DNA from: Lachnospiraceae bacterium
GTDB lineage: Bacteria; Bacillota; Clostridia; Lachnospirales; Lachnospiraceae
DNA length: 64,000 bases
Direction: 5' to 3'
Assembly: GCA_017441825.1 (NCBI GenBank)
Contig: JAFRVD010000086.1
Location: 1 to 64,000, forward strand
Shown: positions 9,275 to 16,639 of the stretch, piece by piece
Numbering within the stretch: position 1 is the first letter of the stretch
Layout: every line of letters starts with the position of its first letter
Made by a program: the position numbers and the translations under genes
Notes under the pieces: generated by a model
The model's input: only the letters and a program-made list of their open reading frames with translations
The model's database searches: none
Told to the model about the DNA's origin: nothing

Positions 9275-10393
9275 TTGATAGAGATCAGGGAAGCGTTGAC
9301 GAAAAAGGAACAGAAGCAGTTCCTGGAATTTCCGAACGAGCTGTACAAGGACAATCCGTACTATGTACCGCCGCTCTATTTGGACGAAAAAAAGATTTTC
9401 AGGCCGGATTATGTGTATTACGACACCTGCGAGGCCGTATATTTTAACGCCTACAAGGACGGCGTGATGGCAGGCCGGATCTCCGGTATCCTCCAGACGG
9501 CGTCAAACAAAAAGCACAACGAAAAAAGGATCCGCTTCACGAGGTTCGATGCTATCGATGACCTTGAGGTCAGCAAGGCACTGTTCGACGCCGTGGAGGA
9601 GTGGGGCCGCAAAAAGGGCATGGACACCATCTGCGGACCCTTAGGCTTCTCGGATCTTGAGCGGGAAGGGCTCCTCATTGAGGGCTTTGACCAGCTCGCG
9701 ACCTTTGAAGAGCAGTACAATGCGGACTACTACCAGAAGCACATCGAAGCCCTGGGCTATGAAAAGGAAGTGGACTGGTACGAAAGCCAGATCCGGGTCC
9801 CGAAGGACTATGACGGATACTTCCACAAGATGTCCGAGTACATCATGAAGCGCTACAACCTGCACTGGGGCTCCGCTAAGAACATTAACGAATTCATCGA
9901 CAAGTATCTGGACAAGTTCTTCGACCTTCTGGATGAATCGTACGACCTGCTTTACGGGACCGTACCGTTCACGGACAACATGAAGAAGATGATGCTCAGC
10001 AACTTCCGGATGATCATCAAGCAGAAGTATGTGGACGCGGTCCTCGATGAAAACGAGAACCTGGTTTGCTTAGGCATCTGCTTCCCGGCGCTTTCGGAAG
10101 CCGTGCAGAAGTCCGGCGGACACCTGACCCCGCCGGCGCTCGCAAGACTTCTTAAGGCGATCAACCGCCCGAAGGTACTGGATTTCGGGCTCATCGGCGT
10201 AAAGAAGGAATACTTGAACCGCGGCGTTTCCGCCTGCTTTGCGGCCAGAGTGATCGACGTCATGCGTCTCGATAAGATCGAGCACGCGGAGACGAACCTG
10301 AATCTTGAATACAACGCCGCCATCCGGAACCTCTGGAAGCGGTTTGACGCGAAGGAGCACAAGGTGCGCCGCGCGTATGTAAAAAAACTCTGA
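9275..10393 (+). CDS. GNAT-superfamily-like protein of unknown substrate
   Basis: About 372 residues from a TTG start. I chose TTG 9275 because GGAGGGAG (9257-9264) precedes it, the upstream ATG overlaps the promoter, and homologues typically begin MIEIRE...FPNELYKDNPYYVPPL, exactly as here. GTG 9242 behind another GGAGGAG is an alternative. The protein resembles a widespread family of N-acetyltransferase-fold proteins; a short acyltransferase-like segment around LIGVKKEYLNRGVSACF near the C-terminus fits an acyl-CoA or acyl-ACP pocket. Function is not established. The next gene, 33 bp downstream, encodes an acyl carrier protein, so an acyl-ACP donor is possible (inference). Confidence 0.7.
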   Translation: MIEIREALTKKEQKQFLEFPNELYKDNPYYVPPLYLDEKKIFRPDYVYYDTCEAVYFNAYKDGVMAGRISGILQTASNKKHNEKRIRFTRFDAIDDLEVSKALFDAVEEWGRKKGMDTICGPLGFSDLEREGLLIEGFDQLATFEEQYNADYYQKHIEALGYEKEVDWYESQIRVPKDYDGYFHKMSEYIMKRYNLHWGSAKNINEFIDKYLDKFFDLLDESYDLLYGTVPFTDNMKKMMLSNFRMIIKQKYVDAVLDENENLVCLGICFPALSEAVQKSGGHLTPPALARLLKAINRPKVLDFGLIGVKKEYLNRGVSACFAARVIDVMRLDKIEHAETNLNLEYNAAIRNLWKRFDAKEHKVRRAYVKKL

Positions 10394-10426
10394 AGTCTGA
10401 ATAATGTAAATAAATGGAGGTAAAAC

Positions 10427-10651
10427 ATGCTGGAGAAGTTGGTAAAGGTTTTGGCTGAGCAGCTGATGGTTGATCCGGAAACGATCACCGAAAACACCAG
10501 GATCAAGGAAGACCTGGGTGCGGATTCGCTGGACATCCTTCAGATCGTCATGACTTTTGAAGAAGAATACGGAATCACGATCCCGGACGACGACCTGGCC
10601 GGATTTGAGACCGTAGGCGATATTCTGGCATACTTCGAAAAGAACGAGTAA
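10427..10651 (+). CDS. acpP: Acyl carrier protein
   Basis: A 74-residue ACP with the invariant phosphopantetheine-attachment Ser34 in ADSLDILQIVM, flanked by the acidic helix II typical of ACPs. TGGAGGT lies 7 nt before the ATG. It is not next to any fab gene; it follows the GNAT-like gene and ends at a strong terminator, so this may be a dedicated ACP or simply the housekeeping copy. DSLDI rather than the common DSLDTVE is a mild deviation. Confidence 0.92.
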   Translation: MLEKLVKVLAEQLMVDPETITENTRIKEDLGADSLDILQIVMTFEEEYGITIPDDDLAGFETVGDILAYFEKNE

Positions 10652-10669
10652 GCTGTAACGGACTGGACT

Positions 10670-10702
10670 GGAGCACCCCGGGATTTGGGGTGCTCCTTTC
10701 TC
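10670..10702 (+). terminator. Rho-independent terminator after acpP
   Basis: A 10-bp perfect stem GGAGCACCCC (10670-10679) pairs with GGGGTGCTCC (10687-10696), loop of 7, followed by TTTCTC. Confidence 0.9.
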
Positions 10703-10718
10703 GAATGAAAGGAGTGCT

Positions 10719-11492
10719 ATGGACAGAAGGCTTGGCGCGCAGTTGTACACGGTAAGGAACGAAATGAAGACGCTCGAGGGCTTTCGCGAAGGTATAAAGA
10801 AGCTCGCGGGCTTTGGCTACAAGGTCGTGCAGGTTTCGGGGATCCCTCTGAAGGCCGCAGACATGAAGAAGGTGCTCGATGAGTACGGCATGGAGTGCGC
10901 GTTCACGCACCGGAATTTTGCGGATTTTCAGAAGGATCTTCCGGAGATCATCGACTACAATAAGACGCTCGGCTGCGACTCCGCCTGCATAGGCTCCGCA
11001 CCCAGGGAGTATCTCCTGTCCGACGACGGCGTCTCCCGGTTCATTGAGGAGATGAACCGCATTGCGGACACGCTTTCTGAAAACGGCATGTTCTTCGGCT
11101 ACCACAACCACTGCTTCGAATTCGTGAAGCGGGACGGGAAGACCATCATGGAGCGGCTGCTTTCGGAGTCTGACCCGAAGAAGGTCCAGCTTGTGCTGGA
11201 TACCTTCTGGGTGCAGTGCGGAGGCGTGGACCCCGGCGCGTTCATTCGTTCAGTTAAGGGCCGCGCGGAATTTATTCATTTCAAGGACTACGCGGTCGAC
11301 CCGGAAGACCTCATGACGCGGCGGTTTGCGGAAATCGGGTACGGGAACCTCGACTGGGACGACATCATCGCCGCATGCGAGGAAGCAGGTTCCCGGATCG
11401 CACTTGTGGAGCAGGACGACTGCTACGGCCGTGACCCGTACGAATCGCTTAAGATGAGCTATGAATTCATGAAGACGAAAGGCTTTTGTTAA
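10719..11492 (+). CDS. Sugar phosphate isomerase/epimerase family (xylose-isomerase-like TIM barrel)
   Basis: The 257-residue protein belongs to the AP-endonuclease-2-like TIM-barrel family that includes IolE and many ketose epimerases. Typical signatures are LGAQLYTVRNEM at the N-terminus, GYKVVQVSG, FGYHNHCFEF (a metal-binding His/Glu strand) and LVLDTFWVQCGG with IHFKDY. These place divalent-metal ligands at the barrel mouth. The exact sugar is unknown. AAAGGAG is well placed before the ATG. The following pseudouridine synthase starts 12 bp later, but no pathway link is evident. Confidence 0.85.
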   Translation: MDRRLGAQLYTVRNEMKTLEGFREGIKKLAGFGYKVVQVSGIPLKAADMKKVLDEYGMECAFTHRNFADFQKDLPEIIDYNKTLGCDSACIGSAPREYLLSDDGVSRFIEEMNRIADTLSENGMFFGYHNHCFEFVKRDGKTIMERLLSESDPKKVQLVLDTFWVQCGGVDPGAFIRSVKGRAEFIHFKDYAVDPEDLMTRRFAEIGYGNLDWDDIIAACEEAGSRIALVEQDDCYGRDPYESLKMSYEFMKTKGFC

Positions 11493-11504
11493 GGAACAGG
11501 CAGT

Positions 11505-12173
11505 ATGACGGTACTTCCGGAAATCATTTTTAAGGATAAGGACGTGATCGTGGCCGTCAAGCCGCCCGGCGTGCTTTCCGAGGACCATGCGGGCGGTATG
11601 CCGGGGCTTCTCCGGGAAGCTCTTCACGATCCTTCCGCCGATATCCGCTCCGTCCATCGTCTGGACCGCGTGGTGGGCGGTCTTATGGTGTACGCGCGGA
11701 ACGCGGCTGCGGCATCAGCGCTCATCCGGGACATTTCCGAGCGTAAATTCGACAAGCAGTACCTGGCGGTCACGGAGGGCGTCCCGGCGGAGACTGAAGG
11801 AGAGTTCACTGACCTTCTCTACCACAGCGTCCGGGAGAACAAAACCTACGTAGTGGACCGGAAGCGGAAGGGCGTGCGGGAAGCGCGACTTAAATACCGT
11901 GTGCTTGCGTCTTCCGGAGATCAGGCACTTGTTCAGGTAACGCTTTACACCGGGCGGACGCACCAGATCCGCGTCCAGTTCGCGTCCCGGAAGCTGCCGC
12001 TTCTTGGGGACAGACGGTACGGCGCCGCGGAAGCACCGTGCGAGACTGCGCTCTGGTCGTACTCCCTGGGATTCCGGCATCCCGGTACCGGAGACGCGAT
12101 GTCCTTTACTAAAGCACCGCCTCGTGAGTATCCTTGGTCACTTAATGAATATTCTTCCATTATTCATGAATAA
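11505..12173 (+). CDS. RluA-family pseudouridine synthase
   Basis: This 222-residue protein isomerises uridine to pseudouridine in rRNA or tRNA. The catalytic Asp54 lies in the HRLDRVVGGLMVYAR motif, a common Firmicute variant of the canonical HRLDxxTSG. Other conserved parts are VAVKPPGVLSE near the N-terminus and LYTGRTHQIRVQFAS in the C-terminal half. There is no N-terminal S4 domain. Specificity among RluA, C and D cannot be told from sequence alone. The 3' end overlaps possible ArgR boxes for the next gene. Confidence 0.88.
   Translation: MTVLPEIIFKDKDVIVAVKPPGVLSEDHAGGMPGLLREALHDPSADIRSVHRLDRVVGGLMVYARNAAAASALIRDISERKFDKQYLAVTEGVPAETEGEFTDLLYHSVRENKTYVVDRKRKGVREARLKYRVLASSGDQALVQVTLYTGRTHQIRVQFASRKLPLLGDRRYGAAEAPCETALWSYSLGFRHPGTGDAMSFTKAPPREYPWSLNEYSSIIHE
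12145..12171 (+). promoter_or_regulatory. Possible ARG-box pair upstream of argR
   Basis: ATGAAT (12145-12150) and ATTCAT (12162-12167) form an inverted repeat with an 11-bp A/T-rich centre, and ATTCATGAAT at 12162-12171 is itself a palindrome. ARG boxes in Bacillus and E. coli use TGAAT/ATTCA half sites in A/T-rich DNA. The elements lie 18 bp upstream of the argR -35 box, inside the 3' end of the pseudouridine synthase gene. Confidence 0.45.
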
Positions 12174-12188
12174 AATCACTTTCATCTG

Positions 12189-12217
12189 TTGACAATTGGT
12201 TTTTACGGCTGTATAAT
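12189..12217 (+). promoter_or_regulatory. Consensus sigma-A promoter of argR
   Basis: Perfect TTGACA (12189-12194) and perfect TATAAT (12212-12217) with a 17-bp spacer. This is the best promoter match I noticed in the window. It implies a leader of about 160 nt before the argR GTG. Confidence 0.9.
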
Positions 12218-12314
12218 CAAAAATAACAGAAAACCAAATCTATCCAGCATTGATCGTTCAAAATGTTGCGCATAGCCGGATTTTTACGGATCTGCACCCA
12301 TACATGACACTAGG

Positions 12315-12340
12315 CGGCAGGAATGATTTTCCTGCCGTCT
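12315..12340 (+). promoter_or_regulatory. Hairpin in the argR leader
   Basis: CGGCAGGAA (12315-12323) pairs perfectly with TTCCTGCCG (12329-12337), loop TGATT, followed by TCTTCATT. Being inside the leader, before the ribosome site, it could act as a weak attenuator or a stability element. Confidence 0.45.
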
Positions 12341-12384
12341 TCATTACAGGAGAGTTACAGAAAAACCCAACGGAGGATAATACT

Positions 12385-12861
12385 GTGGCCGGAAAAAAGA
12401 CGAAAGAGGATCTCAATAAGGCGACCCGGAGAGAGGTCATCCTTCAGCTGATCTCAGAAAAGAATATCGCAACCCAGAAAGACCTTGCGGCAGAGCTCCT
12501 GACGGCAGGCTTTGACGTCGCGCAGGCAACGCTTTCGAGAGACATAAGAGAGCTCCATCTTGTGAAGACGGCGCTGCCGGACGGCTCGTACGCGTACCAG
12601 GCGCCCGGGAAGACGGAAAATCAGCAGGCGACCGCGCACTTCTTCCAGCTGTTCCGGAATGCGGTGGTGCACATCGACACCGCACTGAACCAGGTGGTGA
12701 TCCACACATACACGGGTATGGCGCAGGCCATCTGCGCGGCGTTCGACGGCATGAAGTTTGACGGCGTGCTGGGGACGATCGCCGGCGATGACACGATCCT
12801 CGTGATCGCCCGGGATGAAGAGCACGCGCGGGACATCGCAATGAGGCTCCGCGAGGTCTGA
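12385..12861 (+). CDS. argR: Arginine repressor ArgR
   Basis: ArgR controls arginine synthesis and catabolism genes as an arginine-binding hexamer. The 158-residue product has the N-terminal winged helix (RREVILQLISEKNIATQKDL... then QATLSRDIRELHLVK, whose SR is the DNA-contact pair) and the C-terminal oligomerisation/arginine domain ending GTIAGDDTILVIAR, with the GDDT effector motif. The start is GTG at 12385 behind CGGAGGAT; the longer open frame upstream is leader. No arg biosynthesis genes are nearby. Possible ARG boxes upstream suggest autoregulation (inference). Confidence 0.94.
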   Translation: MAGKKTKEDLNKATRREVILQLISEKNIATQKDLAAELLTAGFDVAQATLSRDIRELHLVKTALPDGSYAYQAPGKTENQQATAHFFQLFRNAVVHIDTALNQVVIHTYTGMAQAICAAFDGMKFDGVLGTIAGDDTILVIARDEEHARDIAMRLREV

Positions 12862-12863
12862 CG

Positions 12864-13124
12864 ATGGACGACCCCAGAATGCTCCGGCCGTGCTACCAGT
12901 GCCTGCTTCGCGATATGGACCCGGAAGCCTATAAAAAAGACCTTGCGGTGTACATCGAAAAGATTCCGGAAAGCGCGAAGGCGGGGCCGGACTTGTATGA
13001 AAAACGCTTAAAGACCTGCACGGAGTGCGAGAAGCTCATCTCGGGCACGTGCATGTCCTGCGGCTGTTATGTAGAGCTGAGAGCTGCCGGTAAATACGGG
13101 CGGTGTCCGGAAAAAAGATGGTGA
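12864..13124 (+). CDS. Small Cys-rich protein, DUF6171-like
   Basis: 86 residues with a CYQC pair at the N-terminus, then CTEC...CMSCGCYVELRA and a C-terminal CPEKRW, giving eight cysteines arranged like paired zinc knuckles. I recognise the pattern from a Firmicute family of unknown function (DUF6171; from memory, not searched). It begins two bases after the argR stop, so it is probably co-transcribed with argR. Confidence 0.7.
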   Translation: MDDPRMLRPCYQCLLRDMDPEAYKKDLAVYIEKIPESAKAGPDLYEKRLKTCTECEKLISGTCMSCGCYVELRAAGKYGRCPEKRW

Positions 13125-13173
13125 TTTCATACGCTGTCTGTAACGGACGCCGCTCGTTTGTCGTCTATATAGG

Positions 13174-13199
13174 CAGGACAGGCTGAAAGGCCCGTCCTG
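13174..13199 (+). other. Hairpin between the Cys-rich gene and the serpin gene
   Basis: CAGGAC (13174-13179) and GTCCTG (13194-13199) form a stem whose loop can pair further (GGC/GCC). It is followed by five A residues and the serpin ribosome site, so it does not look like a terminator. It may be a leader structure. Confidence 0.35.
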
Positions 13200-13217
13200 A
13201 AAAAGGAGGAATTCGAT

Positions 13218-14705
13218 ATGCTGAAAAAGATAACGGCACTGCTTTTTGCATCCTTAATGCTTGCATCACTCACAGCCTGCAGCGCGGACCCGAACATGAA
13301 GGTCACCGTCATGACGCCCGGCGCGGAAAATGAGGAGAAACCTTCCGGTGAGGAAGAGCCGCACGGGCTTTTGATCAGCCCGGGACCCGCGCGTGATACG
13401 GAAGACGCGGAAACCGGTGAATCCGAACCCGCGGACGTGCTGCTCGTAAGCGCGCAGTATCCGGAAATGGTGCGGAACGTAAGCAGCGGAGATTATATCA
13501 AGCCCAACGGAACCTTTGATGACGCCGCATATGAAGAGGACAGAGCGGCCTGGAGCGAGTACTGGTCCATGCAGTTTGAGAAAGGGACCGGACTTTCAGA
13601 GAAGCTCGCGGCATTCAATGAAAAGCTCGGCGATTTCCTGGCCGGCGCCGGCACGGAGAACCGGGTGTTCTCCCCGGTCAGCATGTACATGGCACTTGCG
13701 ATCCTCGCGGAGGCTGCGGAGGGGGAGACCCGGGAAGAGATCCTGTCCCTTTTAGGCGCTGAAAATATTGAAGACGCCCGGGATACGGCGTCCCGGCTGT
13801 TCCTTTCGACTTACGTGGACAACGGCGAGTACCTTGCGGACAACGCCGCTTCCCTGTGGCTTAAGCAGGGACTTTCCGTAGATGAAGACGTCCTTCAGAA
13901 GATCGCGGAGAGCTATTTTGCGAGTGTTTACCAGGGAGATCCCGAGGACCCCGCGTACCTGAAGGCGCTTCAGGACTGGCTCAATGAGAAGACCGGCGGA
14001 ATGCTCAAGGATGCCGTAGATAACGTGAATATGGACCCGGAGATGGTGCTGTCCATCGCCACCACGGTGTACTTCCGCGGAAAGTGGCAGTACCCGTTCA
14101 GCGCGGAATACAATGAGACGCTCACATTCCACGGCGCGGCCGGGGACACGGAGGCTGAATTCATGACGAAGGAAACCGACGATCTCTACTGCTTCTACGA
14201 CCACTTCGGCGCCGTCAGGCTTTCGTTCTCCGGCGGGGCCGGCATGTGGCTGATCCTCCCCGATGAAGGCTATACGCCCGAGGAGATCGCGAAGGAAGCG
14301 GACTTCATAAAATGCATCGGCGGAGAGTACGACGAGTCTCATGAAAAATACTGCATCATCAACATGAAGGTCCCGAAGTTCGACGTTTCCTCGGACCTTG
14401 ACATGTGCGACACGCTGAAGGGGCTTGGGATCGAGAAGGCGTTTCTTCGGGACGGTGCGGACTTTACCGGCCTCATCAGGGAAGAGATGCCGGTCTGGCT
14501 TTCCGAGGTGAAGCACGCGGCCCGGTGCACGATCGACGAAGAGGGCTGCACCGCCACGGCCTTTACTCTTGAGATGCTGTGCGGCGCGGCGATGCCCGAC
14601 GGCACGGTAGACTTCACGCTGGACCGCCCGTTCCTGTTCGCCATCACGAACAGCTTCGGCTCTGTTCTCTTCACCGGGATCGTGAACCAGGTGCCGGGGA
14701 AATAA
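13218..14705 (+). CDS. Serpin-family serine protease inhibitor, lipoprotein
   Basis: The 495-residue protein starts with a lipoprotein signal ending LTAC (Cys21), so it should be anchored outside the membrane. An acidic linker of about 110 residues follows, then a complete serpin domain (about 135-495): NRVFSPVSMYMALAIL, TTVYFRGKWQYPF, and the C-terminal FTLDRPFLFAITNSFGSVLFTG. The reactive centre hinge EEGCTATAFTL (from about residue 441) has the P15 Gly and small P12-P10 residues of inhibitory serpins, though P14 is Cys rather than Thr/Ser. Counting from P15 Gly443 places P1-P1' at about Ala457-Ala458, which would suit elastase-like proteases. Bacterial gut serpins inhibiting host elastases are known (e.g. 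Bifidobacterium); the target here is inferred. Confidence 0.92.
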   Translation: MLKKITALLFASLMLASLTACSADPNMKVTVMTPGAENEEKPSGEEEPHGLLISPGPARDTEDAETGESEPADVLLVSAQYPEMVRNVSSGDYIKPNGTFDDAAYEEDRAAWSEYWSMQFEKGTGLSEKLAAFNEKLGDFLAGAGTENRVFSPVSMYMALAILAEAAEGETREEILSLLGAENIEDARDTASRLFLSTYVDNGEYLADNAASLWLKQGLSVDEDVLQKIAESYFASVYQGDPEDPAYLKALQDWLNEKTGGMLKDAVDNVNMDPEMVLSIATTVYFRGKWQYPFSAEYNETLTFHGAAGDTEAEFMTKETDDLYCFYDHFGAVRLSFSGGAGMWLILPDEGYTPEEIAKEADFIKCIGGEYDESHEKYCIINMKVPKFDVSSDLDMCDTLKGLGIEKAFLRDGADFTGLIREEMPVWLSEVKHAARCTIDEEGCTATAFTLEMLCGAAMPDGTVDFTLDRPFLFAITNSFGSVLFTGIVNQVPGK

Positions 14706-14777
14706 CGCACAGCTCCGCCGGAAATGAACGCAAAGTGCAGCCGGAAGGCATGGCACAGAGAAACTGAATCGTTACCC

Positions 14778-14813
14778 GAGGGGGAAGAGGCGCCTGTCTT
14801 TTCCCTCTCTTTT
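14778..14813 (+). terminator. Terminator after the serpin gene
   Basis: An 11-bp stem with two G-U pairs (14778-14788 with 14797-14807) is followed by TCTTTTC. Confidence 0.7.
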
Positions 14814-14840
14814 CACGTCTTCTTTTCACGTCTTCTTTTC
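14809..14840 (+). repeat. 13-bp pyrimidine-rich tandem repeat
   Basis: CTTTTCACGTCTT occurs twice back to back (14809-14821, 14822-14834), then a 6-base partial third copy. It directly follows the serpin terminator and may just extend its U-tract. Confidence 0.7.
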
Positions 14841-14931
14841 CCGATCGTATACTGTTTTTCGTGATTGTTCACGATTCAGCCTTGTTTTTTGTGCGCTTTT
14901 TCGGTATGCTGATATAAGCGGTGGAAAAGGC

Positions 14932-14949
14932 CCGCGGAAGCTTCCGCGG
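14932..14949. promoter_or_regulatory. Perfect 18-bp palindrome before the histidine-phosphatase gene
   Basis: CCGCGGAAGCTTCCGCGG reads identically on both strands. It lies between a weak promoter-like pair (TTGTGC 14889-14894, TATAAG 14913-14918) and the ATG at 14977, where either an operator or a leader hairpin would sit. Confidence 0.5.
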
Positions 14950-14976
14950 AAGGCTGTACAGGAAAGGGTTTACTGA

Positions 14977-15669
14977 ATGAGACTGTTATTTGTAAGACAC
15001 GGAGAACCGAACTACAGAGACGACTGCCTGACGCCCACGGGGCTTAAACAGGCAGAGGCCTGCGCAAAGCGGCTCGAGCACGAGGGGATCACGAAGATCT
15101 ACAGTTCGCCCATGGGGCGGGCGCTGGAGACCGCACGCTTCACTTCAGAGCTTCTCGATCTTCCCATAAAGCAGCTCGACTATATGCATGAGATCAGCTG
15201 GGGCAGCCGTGACGGAAGCCCGCTCCCGATGGACGGACACCCCTGGGCACTTGCTTCACGGCTCATTGAGGAAGGCGACTGGAACTTCAAGGACGACAAC
15301 TGGAGGAACCATCCGTACTTCCGGAACAACCTGGTCATGGACTACCACGACCTTATTGTAGACAGCATCGATGAATTCCTCGAAAAATACGGCTATGAAC
15401 GCTACGGCACGCGGTACTTCTGCCACTTCCTGACGGATGAGACTCCGGTCATCTTCAGCCACGGCGGCTCAAGCGGGTGCGCGATCTCGCACATCATAAA
15501 CCTGCCGTTCCCGTACTTCGCGTCCATCTTCGAATACTGGTTCACTTCCATCATCGTGCTGGAGTTCCCGGACAAGCCGGGCTCTATCGTCTACCCGCGC
15601 GTACGCCTTTTCAACGACTGCGCGCACGCAAACAAAAAAGATACGGATGAGGTGATCTACAAGCTATGA
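14977..15669 (+). CDS. Histidine phosphatase family protein
   Basis: The 230-residue protein opens with LLFVRHGEPNY, the phosphohistidine motif with His8, and has IYSSPMGRALETA and a second catalytic histidine in VIFSHGGSSG. It resembles phosphoglycerate-mutase-like phosphatases with a Lachnospiraceae-type insert (about residues 85-150). The substrate is unknown. It heads a tight plus-strand run and overlaps the aldo/keto reductase by 4 bp. Confidence 0.85.
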   Translation: MRLLFVRHGEPNYRDDCLTPTGLKQAEACAKRLEHEGITKIYSSPMGRALETARFTSELLDLPIKQLDYMHEISWGSRDGSPLPMDGHPWALASRLIEEGDWNFKDDNWRNHPYFRNNLVMDYHDLIVDSIDEFLEKYGYERYGTRYFCHFLTDETPVIFSHGGSSGCAISHIINLPFPYFASIFEYWFTSIIVLEFPDKPGSIVYPRVRLFNDCAHANKKDTDEVIYKL

Positions 15670-16625
15670 CGTACGAAAAAATACCTTACGTAGACAAACC
15701 TGCGTCAAAGCTCGTTTACGGCTGTACCGGCGGGTCGTTTGCCCGCGGCGAGGATTCGGCGGCGCGGCTGGATACGGCGCTTTGCGCGGGAGTGAATTTC
15801 TTTGATACCGCCGCGGTGTACGGGCTGTCCGAGGTGGCGCTCGGCAAATGGATCCGCGAGAAAAACGTGGCAGACAGGATCGTTCTCCTGTCCAAGTGCT
15901 GCCACCCGGCGCCGGACGGGACGCGCCGCGTTTCCGCGGAGGTGATCCGTTCCGATTTCGAACAGTTCCGGGAGCGGTCCGGACTGGATTACTGCGACAT
16001 ATATATCCTGCACCGTGACGACCCGGAAGTCCCCGTCGATGGTATCGTGGAAACATTGAACGCGCTTCATGCGGAGGGCCGGATCGGGGCGTTCGGCGGC
16101 TCGAACTGGACCGTTCCACGGATCGAGGAAGCCAATGAATACGCGGAGAAGCATGGCCTGATCCCCTTTACGGTCTCAAGTCCGAACTACAGCCTCGCTC
16201 ATCAGTTGGAAGACATGTGGGGCGGCATGAGCGAGACCATTACCGGACCGGAGCATAAAATGGACCGGGACTGGTACGTGAAAAACGGAATGCCCGTGAT
16301 CGCACATTCCGCACTCGGCCACGGCCTGTTCTCCGGGAGACTCAGGAGCACGGAGATCGGCCGGGCGGGCGAAGTCCTCGACATGTTCGGCATGAAGGGG
16401 CTCTGCTATCCCGAAAACTTTGAACGCCTCCGCCGCGCGGAGGAGCTTGCGGAAAAGAAGGGCGTCACGGTCGCGGAGCTCGCGCTCGCGTGGGTCTTCC
16501 GGTCGCCGATGAACGTCTTCCCCGTGGTCAGCACCACGAACCCGGAGCGGCTTAAAAAAAACATCGGCGCGATGGAGATCCCGCTTACGGATGAAGAGCG
16601 CGCATGGCTTGACCTCGAAGAATAA
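15666..16625 (+). CDS. Aldo/keto reductase
   Basis: A 319-residue NAD(P)H-dependent oxidoreductase of the AKR fold. The catalytic tetrad is visible: Asp in FFDTAAVYG, the Tyr of VYG, Lys in LLSKCCH and His in YILHRDD. The C-terminal cofactor-binding PVVSTTNPERLKKNI segment is typical. The neighbours (sugar kinase, 6-phosphogluconate dehydrogenase, LarA-like epimerase) suggest a sugar or sugar-acid substrate, but this is inference. Confidence 0.88.
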   Translation: MTYEKIPYVDKPASKLVYGCTGGSFARGEDSAARLDTALCAGVNFFDTAAVYGLSEVALGKWIREKNVADRIVLLSKCCHPAPDGTRRVSAEVIRSDFEQFRERSGLDYCDIYILHRDDPEVPVDGIVETLNALHAEGRIGAFGGSNWTVPRIEEANEYAEKHGLIPFTVSSPNYSLAHQLEDMWGGMSETITGPEHKMDRDWYVKNGMPVIAHSALGHGLFSGRLRSTEIGRAGEVLDMFGMKGLCYPENFERLRRAEELAEKKGVTVAELALAWVFRSPMNVFPVVSTTNPERLKKNIGAMEIPLTDEERAWLDLEE

Positions 16626-16639
16626 AGGAGGAAACTTTA

